Source: Bugula neritina (taxonomy: Eukaryota; Bryozoa; Gymnolaemata; Cheilostomatida; Bugulidae). From it: DNA of 64,000 nucleotides. The position numbers and the translations under genes were made by a program. The stretch covers positions 23,624,004-23,688,003 of the forward strand of contig OZ037765.1 of the NCBI GenBank assembly GCA_964035545.1, read 5' to 3'. Shown piece by piece: positions 25,550 through 38,100 of the stretch (position 1 is the first letter of the stretch; each line of letters begins with the position of its first letter). Below the pieces are notes generated by a model. The model was not told the DNA's origin and did no database searches. It saw only the letters and a program-made list of their open reading frames with translations.

Positions 25550-26649
25550 AAGCTAAGGCCCCGAACCAAATTAATTTTCAACCAACTTGTTGTAGGGGGC
25601 TGTGTCATGTTTGCAGCAGACAATCTCAATCTGTAACAACCTGAACATCAATATGAAACTGAACGAGAGTGTATTAAATTTCAGTGAAACTGAATAGCAT
25701 AGCTTAGCAAACACATACTTGCTTTAAAAATACTTATTACTATAGATGCAATTCTTCTTTAATTTGTATGCCATAATTGCTTCATTATTATTGTACTACA
25801 GCCACCACTGTTCTAACATATTCATATTCTGGGACTTCATAATGATAATTATTCATATATTAAATTTTATAGTTATGATTATTCTTTTTGCTTTCAATTG
25901 CCATTGTTGTATTCTAATTATTACTATTTAAATAACATGTTAATTGTTTAAATTTATGAATAAATTTCTGTTCAATTAATATCAAATTAAATGGTCATGA
26001 CGTAAAAGTGAACAGTAAAAGTAAACGGTGGGAGTGTTATGAATATAAGTGATTATTATTTATTAATTGAATTAATTAATATTTAGTTTTATATTGAAAT
26101 TTTAATTTAGTTAACAGTTTGAGTTGCTCATACTCATGCATACTGTTAGTAAAAGTGTTAGTCTTTAAAGTTAGTGTTAAACTTACTATTAACATTGGTA
26201 TCAGCATTAGTTTTACTATTTCAATTTGTGTTTATGTAGTTTTATCATAATGACTAAGTAATTCAGTTTAGTTGGATTACAGTTTCACTTATTCTTGAGT
26301 TATTCTAAGACTTATAGTTAATATTATAACATTATAGAGTTTAGCTATTCAATATTTATTATTCAGAATATCAATATAAGTAATAAGGATAGTTATTTGA
26401 TATTAATTTTATAATGATAATATTGAGTCAAAAATAAAAATTACAACAGTTTGAAGCCAAAAGTCAATAATTATTTTTAGATAACATTAAATATAAGTCT
26501 AAATTTAGGTAAAAATGAAAATATAATTCTAACTCAGCAGGGGATTAATGTGAATGTGTTTGTAAGCGATATAACAAAATGAACCAAATAATAAATACAA
26601 GTCAATAATCCTCTCTCTCTTGCAATCAGTCGATATGACTATGACTGTT

Positions 26650-27090
26650 TTATGGCTTCGGCTTAAATTTGGTTGCAGCTCTCCATGCAACTTTGTTGTC
26701 AGCCGTCTGTTGCCAGGAACTCAAGTTGATTGATTTCCATTTCATATTCTTCTTGGCAACATCTTCAAGACTGAGTTTAGGTCGCCCTCTATTTTGTTTG
26801 CCGTATTTTAGCTGAGAATAGAGCAATTGTCTTGGAAGCTGGCTATGTTCCATCCTGCACACATGACCTAGCTATCTCAGGTTCTTTTCTATAAAGATGT
26901 CAGCCATGCTTGGCAAATTGGCACGCCTTAATATTTTTTTATTTGTAATTTTGTGTTACCATTTTTCAGCCAATATGTCTCTCAATTGCCTTATCATGAA
27001 AGTGCTTAGCTTCTTCACCTGTCTCCTGTATATTGTCCATGTTTCTGCTCCATACAGCAGACTTGAGAGCACCACCGCTCTGTAGACTTT
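26650..27090 (-). mobile_element. LINE (non-LTR retrotransposon) reverse-transcriptase C-terminal remnant
   Basis: Read on the minus strand from about 27090, the sequence encodes VYRAVVLSSLLYGAETW, then QVKKLSTFMIRQLRDILAEKW, then after a frame break HVCRMEHSQLPRQLLYSQL and GKQNRGRPKLSLEDVAKK. This is the familiar end of LINE ORF2 proteins (LYGSETWT, RRI-G--W, GHV-RM---R-P-QLLYGEL, RGRPK-R--D). Only the 3' part is present and it is frameshifted, so it is a 5'-truncated dead copy. Confidence 0.8.
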
Positions 27091-27733
27091 ACACAAGTTA
27101 ATAATATTAGTCTTAATATTACCTTCACCAATCTTTATTTATTAAAATTCTATTCATCCTGACTGTCACATTGAGTAAAACATAAACTGTGTTTACTGAC
27201 TGAGCTTAAATGCCTACTTATATTATTAAGCTCATGGGTTATAACAGGGTCAGTGTGAGTGACACACTTAATTATTTCTATATGTTGTAATAACAGTACT
27301 GTTTTATTAACGCTTAGTATAAATAGTTTATCAAAAATTATAAGCCTAGACTGATAAATAATAATTAGACATCATTGTAATCAGATAATTTGATGTTTTT
27401 ATTTAGATTGATTTAAATGTGTAATAATTAATGTTTGAATGATAGCAATTATATACATAATTAACAATTCGACCATAAGAAGTTTATGCTTAACTTACCT
27501 TTCATGTGCACATGTTTAAATTTTTATACTACTCTGATTTCTTGCTATATTGATTGTATGTTAAGCTCAGTAATTAATGGCCACCAAATTGGTTTTAAAA
27601 ATTTAGGTTTCTTATTCAGTGAAGTGACAATAAATGTGTTACATCTTAATATTAGGAAATTTTGCTCTGTCTGAGCACACATAAGCTAATCATTTATATG
27701 TATTGTTTTAGAGAGCGAACTATTTTATATAAA

Positions 27734-30700
27734 ATGAGTTGGAACACCAATAATTGGAACTCGGATGGCAATAACTTCAATTTTGTTGGTAAGCCAAGCA
27801 GAGGAGTATAGCAAGATAATTTTAGTTTAAAAATTAGTGAAACATTTCAAAAGGTCTCGGTTGAGTAGTTTTGCATAAGAGCAATTTCATTTTATTTCGT
27901 ACACACTACTTGTTTAAATTCTTTTTATCGTGTAGCTTCCCAATACAATTAACAATTCCATGCAATATTGCGACACTTTAAACATATTTAAATTAAGGTT
28001 CTTGTAAGTACAATTTCAAAAGCTATGAAAAATAAAATAATATTGCTGTAAAGGTTCAAACTTCACTTTTTTCATACTATAACAATAAACTAATTAATAT
28101 ATAGTTCTCAAAATAGTTTTCTAGCATTGTGTGTTTATACTTAAATAATTTCTGCATCAATAATGTAACATCAATACATATAACATTCAATTATAAACTG
28201 TATAGAACAGAATTAATATAAAATCATAGCAGTAACATGTTTTCTCATTAAGGAAGCCCTGAAAAGTTTAATTACTGTACCGAGTCCATGATGGGTAGAT
28301 TTTATTAATAGAATAATATATTTAATTTTTTTATTCTAATATGCATAGCACACCCACACTAATAAGATGAAATTATGATATAACTGGACAATTTTTAGCA
28401 GATAATTTTGAAATCAGATTTGCTAAATTACTCCATACCCAAAGTACCATATGCCACGTGATTTGAACAGTTCATAACTTTTTTTAAAACCATATAAATA
28501 AAAATCACTTGCATTTTGTAAAATGTTTAATTATTGCTTTTGTATTTCATGTACTAACAGTACTTTTTTATTTTTAAGCTTTAAGTTATTTACCATAGGC
28601 ACTAGTGATAGAAAGGTATCTCAAAGCCAATGGAGAGCACCAACTTCACAACAACCATATACACAATATACCCACAAGTAGGTTCACTAACTTACAACTT
28701 CTTAACCATATAATGCGGGTGTTGTCATGTTATTTTACACACTTTGAACAAAAATTTGCATTTGGCAGTAATTCAACTATTATCTTTTAAATTTGATCAA
28801 ACTACGCTTATGGCTTATATTAAAATTATTTTGCCTATAATGCAGTGTGCACCTGAAAATAGTGTGCTCACTTTCAGTTAAAATTTGATGGCTTAATATG
28901 TGTAATAAAATATATTATCTTGTTAATGAAAACTGTTTCTATTTTTAAGAGAAAAGGCAAATCTATTTTGTTGCTTAAGCCAATTTCTATCTATAGTGGC
29001 CCAACATCACAACCAAGGTCTTTTAGTTGGGATGCTCAATCACAAAAACCGTTATGGGGAAAAAGTCAGATCTCAAACAATGAAGATGTTATGCCAGCTC
29101 ATTACAGTGGAAGAGCTAAAAATCCATGTATGCAGTTGGCTAGTGGAAACAACAGCACTGGAGGGCATGGATTTAATTTTTACCAGCAAGGTGATAACAA
29201 CTGGCATCAAAATAATGATAGAATGTATTTAAATAGTGCACAACCTATTCAGCATCCTGTAAATCAGCCGATCTTGCCAAGGAACCCACACTATACTGAA
29301 AAGGAAAGTTTTAAACCAACTTATTCCAATACACACTGCAGCATGACTAGTCAAAATGTGAAGCAGCCTCTCTGTCACAGACCTATGGAAGTAAACTCTG
29401 TACCGCAAAATTCCTTAAAATTTAAGCCCGAGGTAATTAATAATGTTATATAGAATATGCAGTAAAATGCTGGATTACATATTTGTCTGCTGAAATGAGC
29501 AAGTCTTTTACTTCTCTGTTGCTGAAATTTTACTCATAATTCAACATACATTTTGTTGAAGCGGTGATACCACTTAAATATGTTGCTAAAACTATTGGGT
29601 GTTGAAACCGATTGCAATATAGTTAACAATCCAGGAAATGTTATATAGTTAGTCCGTAATTTCAGCTTAAATTAAACTACTTTGCTGGTCAACTTATTAT
29701 CTCACATATTTTGTGTTGTTGGCTTACAAATTATAGTGTAAACCTGAAAACATAAGCTATCCTGCTCCTATCTCAGTAATATGAAAAGTTACATTAGAAG
29801 TGAAATATTAGATCTACTAGAACTCTTATCAAGTGTTGGTGTTGTAGCAAAATAGGTCTGGCAGTAAAAGTTCTTTGCTGAAGAAACTGGACCAGTCAAT
29901 GAGGGTTATAACTTGCAATGTTGAAGGAATTCATCACTGGATTAGCACCCTGGGAGATAAGGCACCTATTGTTTTTGAGCTATTCGGTAAGGTTTTTGGA
30001 AAATGGAATTTTTCACAGAATTTTATATATAAGCCTATCATATTATATAACAGTGACTGTTTGCTATTATAACAAAAATAATTACATGAAAAATAATTAA
30101 AACTGCTCACCAAATTATGAGTAAAACTTCATACAAGCTTTCAACAAAAGGTGAAAATTTGATTACAAATAAAATAAACAGTGCTTAATAAACCTAAGAG
30201 TTATGTAGTAAATTTGTGCTTGGCTTGGCTGTGACGAGCTAATAGAATTTTGAACTATTAACAGGCGCTCACTTTTGTTTAAAGCCTTTTTTTGTGAGAA
30301 ACCTCTGGTGAAAAGCTTTTTTTTAAACTGGGCTGAGGACTGCATGCTGTGGTACAGGATTAACTGTGATCAGATACTCTACCTGAAATCACCTGCCAGG
30401 GTTTTACACATAATATTACCTAGTCATTGCTCTAAAGTCTAACCCTTTGTAGGCACTGATATCATATAACTGATGATTATATTCTGAGTTAGGTGTAAGC
30501 CGTGTTGAAAGGAGTGTTAACGAGAGAGGCCTGTAGCAATGAATATAGGCTTGTAAAATTTGTTGCTGTGCAATTCTAATTGCATTCTGCTTATAATAAA
30601 ATCTACTAGGGAAATATTTCTCTGAATCAAAGTTGTTCCCCATTAGACAATACACAGGTTGTGTTCAATTTGGAAAGTCAACTAGCAGGTTTTAAATCTC

Positions 30701-31812
30701 AACAGCAGTGAGCATTTTAACAACATGCAATTGCAGGACATTGTATAAATCTTTATGCTTTTCCATTCATTTCAGTATATTTTAATGAGTCTGTTTAATT
30801 TCTTTAGGAAATGTTAAAGAAATCATCCCTGATCATCAAAAGATAATGTTCACTGTAGGAGGAAAATCATTGGAAATAAATTGCATTTTCTATTGCATGG
30901 TAAGCCTAATGTCACTTGAGTCAATCTAAATAATTTAGTTTGTCATTTTGATGGTCAAGCTTTTAGCATATTTGTACTCCAGTATTTCACTTTGAGAAAA
31001 ACAACTTGGTTTTTGTTAATTCATTATGTTGCTTTTGCTTTAGGATTTGAACATATATTTGAATTTAAAAGTGCCTTTAAAGTAAATAAAAATACAATTG
31101 TGTAGGTTCAAAATCAATAAATTAAAAACTATTTTGTTAACTATGATGTCATCAGTTGTTTTGTTTTAGGAACAGATTTTCCCATTTATAACTAAAGGGG
31201 AGTGCATTCGGTTAGTACATTAGTTGCATCACCAATATTATTATTCAATTTTTTTTTAATAAATTTGAATGCAGTCATATAAAAAATGATTAAAAAACTC
31301 CTGGAAAAATCCCAAATTCAACTTGTGTAGTTAAGGTTCAAATCAATAATATTGTAGTTATTTATTTTACATTAATTTTATGAAAAAATTATATTGGTCA
31401 ATTTTGTTAATTATGATAAAAATACATTTTATATGCCATATTTTGTAAAATGAACATAAAATTATAAACTAGCCATTAATTGACAATGATAAATAATTGA
31501 CCTAACAAACAAGTGCAATTATAGTTATTTCAAGAGAATTATATTATGCTTGAAATAACAAAAACATTGAAGTTGAAAGTCAACATGCAAACAGTTGATA
31601 TTACATTATGATATGATTATAAGGTTCTCATTATATTATGTGATTATTGCTATGATTTCAGAGCGATTGGGCGACTAGATACAAAGACGAATAATTTTCA
31701 ATGCATCAGCGTTAGGCAGGCTACAACTGATGAAAAGTCTTGTGCTATGAAGTTGGTCCAAATGTGCATCAGCACTGTTAACAAATTTCATCTCTCCAAA
31801 CATGAAGTATAA
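27734..31812 (+). CDS. SPATA22: SPATA22 homologue, meiotic recombination factor
   Basis: SPATA22 pairs with MEIOB and binds RPA on meiotic single-stranded DNA, and is needed to complete double-strand-break repair in germ cells. Seven exons in phase: 27734-27788, 28599-28677, 28997-29432, 29848-29986, 30808-30899, 31170-31210 and 31662-31812, giving 330 residues (human 363). The N-terminal two thirds are low-complexity, rich in Asn, Gln, Ser and Trp (MSWNTNNWNSDGNNFNF; Trp-Ser and Asn-Trp repeats), as in the vertebrate protein. The C-terminal domain is recognisable. MRVITCNVEGIHHWISTLG and IVFELFG match human LRIISAVIESMKYWREHA and VLLFEV. IGRLDTKTNNFQCISVRQA matches VGNYDQKKNIFKCVSVRPA. This is the OB-like part that contacts MEIOB. 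An acceptor before 27713 suggests a non-coding first exon. Confidence 0.9.
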
Positions 31813-31818
31813 TGTAAT

Positions 31819-32795
31819 CTAATACTCGACTAGTGAATGTACTTTACTTGGAACTTTGGATCGACCACTGAGATCCTTTAGTTCGACAACAACTAAACAT
31901 CCTACAGTAGTTGCATTTGCTTTGGTGACTAGTTGGCAGGCTGCACTCATGGTACCTAAAAACCGATAACTTCTAAAGCATTGAAAGTATTTTATAGTTT
32001 AGTTTTTTGCACCAATTACATATTTTGCAACTTGTTTAATGTTACATAATGCTGATGTTACCAGGATTCAAATTTACAATTTTTGACAACTTATGCAATA
32101 CTTTACCTCCTGTAGCTAACAAATCATCAACAATTACAATCCGTTGGCCCTCCTTCACAGAGTCCACTTGTAACTCAAATATGTCCTAAATAAATTTAAA
32201 TATCATCATGATTATAATATTCTCTAATATTAGAATCATGACAAAATTCACAATCTACTCAAGTGTAAGATATAATGCAAAAACTATATAAACTTAATAT
32301 TTTTGTATAAATGCATTGTGTGATATTAAATATAAGCTCCAATAAAGAAACACTACACACTTGGTTTTACTTACCGAACCATATTCAAGCTTGTATTCTA
32401 CTTGAATTGTTTTTCCTGGCAACTTTCCTTTTTTTCTTATTGGTACAAATGGCAGTTGCAAATTTTGAGCAATGATGGGACCCAACAAAAAGCCACGGGC
32501 ATCAAGTCCAATAACAACATCAACTGAAAGACTTTTCACATGAGAAGTCATCAAGTCAATAAGATCACTAAATGCACCATGATCACTCAAGACTGGAAAT
32601 ATATCCCTGCAAAAAATATGCACAAATGCCACACTTGATTAAAAAATGCACAATTTTCATTAAACACAATGTCTGACAAATTCAAGCAGAAAAAACCCAT
32701 GGTAATATTTACCTAAACAGTATGCCTGGCTTAGGAAAATCAGGAATAGCATCAATCCGTGCTTTAACTCTATCCAATTTATTTTTGTCTTCCAT
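31819..32795 (-). CDS. APRT: Adenine phosphoribosyltransferase
   Basis: APRT makes AMP from adenine and PRPP in the cytosol (purine salvage). Four exons, 32795-32713, 32606-32375, 32185-32107 and 31955-31819, join in phase to 176 residues (human 180). Visible motifs in order are IPDFPKPGILFRDIFPVL, GLDARGFLLGP, the flexible-loop region IRKKGKLPG, LEYGS, and the PRPP-binding loop IVIVDDLLATGGTM. All key residues appear intact. The chosen ATG follows a likely spliced leader (TTCTTGTAG then AGACATTGC at about 32819). Its stop codon lies 6 bases from the convergent SPATA22 stop. Confidence 0.96.
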
Positions 32796-32974
32796 TTTTT
32801 TCTGCTGTGCAATGTCTCTACAAGAAAATCGGTTATATTTACTTTTATAATTAATAATTATAAATAATTCGTCATGTCTTAATGCAATTATTATACGCAA
32901 CATAATTTAAACACTCCCAGTACCTAATTACTCAACAATATAAAGAATATTTATCCAGTGCATGATCTGGTCAT

Positions 32975-33200
32975 GGTGATGATATTATTAGTATTAGTAA
33001 TACTAATAGTATTACTCGCACTCATAGTCATACTGATACTCGGTACTGTGATACTCGCACTTAGTATAATGTATATTACTAATAGTAATACCAATTGGCA
33101 ATTAACATTATTTAGTAATGGTAATTGGTAATACTAATAGTAATAGTAATGATTACTATATTACTACAACTATTACTATTAGTAATAGTATTAATGATAA
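32975..33200. repeat. AGTAAT-type repeat island 3
   Basis: TATTAGTATTAGTAATAC, AATACTAATAGTAATAGT and TACTATTAGTAATAG blocks upstream of APRT, with inverted symmetry. Confidence 0.85.
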
Positions 33201-34429
33201 AATTATTCTAATCAATATTTATTATATTATAATTATTAATAAATTACTATTATGATGATTATTATATTCATGTTATTTATTAATATTATGATTATCAATA
33301 TGAAAATCATAAATTTAAAATTAACGATTGCGGATTAGCTTTGAATATACTTAAAGTTAAAGTTAGTCATTCTGAGGCAGTTTTGCTTAAAATGCATCAT
33401 TTAATAATATTAAGTGTTATTGACATAACTGATGCTATATGTACATATTTGCAAAGTAAAAATAATATACAATAAATGAATAATAATTAATATTTTCATT
33501 TGGACTTGGTGTAGCCAACAACACGCAGCATGCCATGTATTTTTTGCAGAATATTTGTTATAGTAGGTAGTCTTAAAGCAATGTTGAGTGTAAAAGATAT
33601 CCTTTCGAACAAAAACTTAGCTTTGTTAGTTCCCTACTACTTTAGCGTACCCAATTCATCCTATTGCACTAAACTTCATGTTGCTGGACTGAGAATTATC
33701 TTCTCAATTTTATACTGGAGAGGATATGTGCACTGAACTGGAAATTCGTTGGATATATGCATGTCTACAGAATATTATACTGCAACATTTTTCAAAATTC
33801 AAAGAGAAAATTATTCCCAATTTCAAATACTTGCATTTATTGTGTATATACTTCAATTGTAAACAATTTTGCTGTTGATGTTTGTAATATGGTTTTTTGT
33901 AATTTATAAGTTGTAACCCCTCATTTTTTTTATCATGTTTGTTGTATTCAAATTTTATTGTTTATGCAACTATGTTCAATCACAATCACTATTTTATGCA
34001 ATATGTACTAAAACATATTATCGTGAATTGTTATATTTTAATACATTCTTTGGCTTAGAAAGAGGGAATTCATATCACATTAGAGTGATAATCATAACAA
34101 TCTAACCCTGTGCATTCTTTACTCCCCAACATGTCACAAGCAGTTTTTCACTCTAAGCTTCTATCAACTCACAAAAAACTAATTTCTCTTCAATTTAGCT
34201 CAAAACTAGAAGTCATTGATTTTTCTTGCAGATCTCCATCTTGTAGCAAGTTTTTTTTTCTCCTTTTACTTTTCACTTCTGAAACATACTTCTCATTAAT
34301 TTCTAAATTTACCTTTAGATTTTTACTATAAACTATAAAAGACCTCTACCATACATTATTAGTTCAAATCAACCTCTAATATTCATAATACAAGTTGTGT
34401 AACCAGAATTCTATCTACTTAATGACCTT

Positions 34430-34597
34430 CTTTTAGTAGCAGTAGTGGAGAAATTGAGATAGCCTAAGTTCTTCAAGTTTATTTTTAAATTTTGGTTTGT
34501 GGAGCAGGTTGAAATTAACATAACTTCTTTAGCTAAATTTTTAATTTAAAACACAGGCTTTTCCCAGTTTCTCCATTAATGCATCTACCTCCTGCCT
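34430..34597. mobile_element. Small palindromic MITE, copy 1
   Basis: Ends form an inverted repeat: GTAGCAGTAGTGGAGAAATTG at left, and at right the reverse complement of GGTAGATGCATTAATGGAGAA. It shares order and sequence with 47037-47185, including the inner AGGTTGAAA block and the AACACAGGCTTTTCC / AACACAAACTTTTCT block. Confidence 0.75.
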
Positions 34598-35146
34598 ATA
34601 AACAAATCTGGTATTACTAACTTCCAGTATATTTGACATGGTGCTTTACAGAACAACTTGACATTTTGTCTTGACTGAAATATTAAATTGAAAGAATAAT
34701 AAGCAATTGCCTTGCATACATATATTATATTTACTCTCACGTGGTGGTCAAATTGATACATGATAAAATCATTGAGATTCCTTTAACATATTATGAAATG
34801 ATTACACACTATTACTACAAGCAAACGGATCTGCACCATTAGGAAACTTTGAACACTAGTCTACTGCAATATTTAGTAAAACTAAGCCAATTTTTGATCA
34901 GGTTTAAACACAATTTCATAATCTTTGATTGATAATAAAACATACTTAGCAACACAGTGATTACAATAATAACAAAATTTGACCCATCAACCATTACTGA
35001 TAACGAATACTTGTTCATGAGCAAACAGAGTTGGTATTAAAACCATACAAGGGAGTTTAAGGGGTGAATTTACTGCACAACTCAGCTAGAAGAAAACTTT
35101 GAACTACTTCAGATCAGGGCTTCAGAGTTAGAAAAATAAAGAGCAT

Positions 35147-38100
35147 CTACTTCATATGAAGAATCAAAGTTGAAGGATTTTCTAAGTACGATTTCCAAAG
35201 GTTTGAAAATTTGGCCATTAGTGCACCTTCAACAATCCTGTGATCAGCCGACCAGCTAACTTTCATGATATGCTGTTTTACAAGGTTGTCATCTTCATCA
35301 TATCTGGGCAGAGCCTGCAAGACAGGAATAAATAAACAGACTTTATAACAAGTACATTGCTTTAAAATATTTTGATGGCAAATAACATTTGTTTGCATGT
35401 TTATTGCAAAAGATTCTGCCTATAGCAGCGTTTATGATATATGAAATTGAGTATTGATGCAAGATGAGAGGCATACAGTTGGACCAACACTAAGTAATAT
35501 AATGTTGCAAGAGATCTAAAACCACTACACACGGAGCTCTTGTCTTAACTGTGTGTATGCTGTACCTGTATTTTTCCAAGAGCACCAATAGCTGCCTGAG
35601 GGGGGAGTATCACAGGTTTAGCATAAGTTCCACCAATCTAAAGCATTAAGACAAAATAAAATGGGAATGCCTCTAAAACCAAACAAAACATCTGTTCTAA
35701 AACAGGAGGTTGAGCCTGAAAGAGCTTAAATAAACTGCATCAGAGTTCAGTGCTGATATTTTTGCAGTTTAAATTTTCACTAAAACAAGCTTTAGAAATT
35801 GTTATTCATTTGCCATAATCAGTACATTTCAAAAATTTTAATATGCATGAAATTTGACAAAAAATATGCAGAAACATGAAACACAATGATTGGATGCATC
35901 TTAAGTTGATAATAAATGACCATCAAGGAAGTGAGTGATGAAGTTGGTATAATCTTCAACCAAAAGCTTATAATTAAGTTTTGTGAAAGTGAATTTTGTG
36001 ATGGCAAAGCTTTTTCTGAGAATCCACACTTTCTGAAAAAAAGTCCTGCAACAGTTCTCTTCTGGCATTTATGCTTTTTCTACATGTTTATATTTCACAA
36101 AACTAATTCACAACAGATCTCACTAGAGAGACAGCAACACTTACCGAGCCGATGTTGGATAGAGAAAAAGTTCCACCTGTAATGTCATCTTGGCCAAGTT
36201 TTCTCTGCTGCCCCAGCTTTACTATTCTGTCCAGTTCAATCGCAATCTCCAATATGGATAAGTTTTGCACATTCTTGATATTGGGCACTATAAGGCCATC
36301 AGGGCTGTCCATGGCAAAGCCAATATTATGAGCTGCCTAAATGTATTCACATAAACTCCATTGATATCCTCAGGCTTATTATGAAAGTTAGACTAGCTGT
36401 GCATATACACTCAATAAGTTGCTATGCTCTGAAAAACCATGCTCTATCAAACAAGCAATAAAATGGAAAGTAAAGCAATTATTATATAAATTTCAATAAT
36501 GAGCTCCAATCTCATCACAAAAAGCAACAACTATCATCCATAACTTTTCTCATTGCTCGTTAAAAATTCCATAAAAAATTGGCATCATACTACTGCTTGA
36601 TGAGCAACTCACATTTGTATTACACTGTGGATATAGTTCTACATTTACCTCAGCATTATAATTGAAATTGTACAAGAAATACTAATGTGGATTCTTCAAA
36701 GTAACACGTACTGTGATCAAATGCACTTTCTCACAGAATGGAAACCCTAATGAAACTCAAATTTGATAGCACAGTATCTCTACCTGATAGACAAGTATTC
36801 TCATCAACCAGCTCATGATGAGAATGGGGTATTCCATTGCAAGCAGATGCTGACTGCCTTCTATCTCAATCAATGTCTATCAATGTTACTGTATACTCAC
36901 CTTCAGTACAACTTTATCCTCTCCAATTAAACTGGAGTTGAGCACTGGATAAGCTTTCAGAGCTAAAGAGGTGGCCTAAAACAAGATAAATTTCCTGTGA
37001 CACACAAATATTTGTATCCAAGTATTCTGTCAGCAATGGTTTAATGGATTTATTATATAAACACTGGAAACTAAAAGAAAAATATTCCACAAATTATTAA
37101 ACAAAGGCACTAGATAGAATAGTGTGTTACCTTGATCATTACTGGCATATATGTGAACTGAACTTCACCAAGCATTGGTGACTTCTTCAACTCTTTTCTC
37201 AGTTTCACCAGCTCAGTCATATTCACTTCATCATAATAACCAAAGTGAGGAATGCTTAAAGCTTCAGTCATAGATTTAATCATAGCCTTCTTAATTCCTG
37301 TAGAAATATTTGCCTGCATATCACATACACGCAACTATATTTAAACAAACAGTAAAATTGGAAACAAGCAATACGACCAGGTGGCAGCACAAACAACAAT
37401 TTACAAACCAATCACAAAATTAAATACACCTGATTGTTAATAGGCATGTGCTAGTGTAAGATGTGCGCTGGGTATGCAGTTGACCTTTAAGGGTGATGAC
37501 AGTATCTTCCCCAACTGCAGTATCAAACTGTTGTTGGTTCACTGGTTTAGATATAGTGGGAACTTGTGGTTGAGATGGAGCTGGAGCAGCAGGTGGACTT
37601 TTCCCTGAAAATATCAAACAGAGGAGTTAGTCTGGAGCCGAAACTCAAACTCGGCTTTTCTCAACACCACAAGAAAAACTATGATTATTTCTATGGACTG
37701 AGATGACAACTCCCAGACAATATGTGCTGACTGGAATACTTTAAGCTAAGAATAACTATCAATGATAATTACCAAATTACGCATACCCAGATAATACATT
37801 ACTGAAAACGTACAGCCACTTTCATATAAACAACATAACAGTAACATGCATTACAAACAGAAAAAAACTTTGGAAAGAGAAGCATACAAAATTAGTTGTT
37901 TGCAGAACAAAACTTGAAGCATACCTTCAATCACTCACAGCAGGACCCGACTATTTTTTTATAAAAAATACTGTAATACAAACTCGGTATTAATTAAGAT
38001 TTATCTGATTACCAGGAATAGCTTTGTTCACGTAATTCAATACATCTTCTTTCATCACCCGCCCGTCTTTTCCTGTACCAACTACGTCACTCAGTTGTAT

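Larger units (their letters stand above)
24231..27733. other. Intergenic region upstream of the Scratch-type gene and SPATA22
   Basis: This AT-rich region lies between two divergently transcribed genes. It holds a LINE remnant (26650-27090), an orphan open frame (25271-25549) and loose AGT-rich low-complexity sequence around 26010-26350. A 5' UTR exon of SPATA22 probably starts at 27713, after TTGTTTTAG, 21 bases before its ATG. Confidence 0.6.
32796..35146. other. Intergenic region between APRT and DBT
   Basis: This AT-rich region contains an (AGTAAT)-type repeat island (32975-33200) and a small palindromic MITE (34430-34597). It should hold the APRT promoter and the DBT 3' UTR. I find no supported gene; the short open frames here do not resemble proteins I know. 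Confidence 0.6.

Noticed and set aside
28920-28996. ATG at 28920 as the start of SPATA22
   Set aside because: Two upstream exons (27734-27788 and 28599-28677) join in phase at an AG acceptor at 28996, so the frame before 28997 is intron.
37298-37313. Earlier acceptor for the DBT exon starting at 37297
   Set aside because: The acceptor at 37314 does not match the phase of the preceding exon; the one at 37298 does and restores [12 protein letters not shown], as in human IKGFQKAMVKTM.
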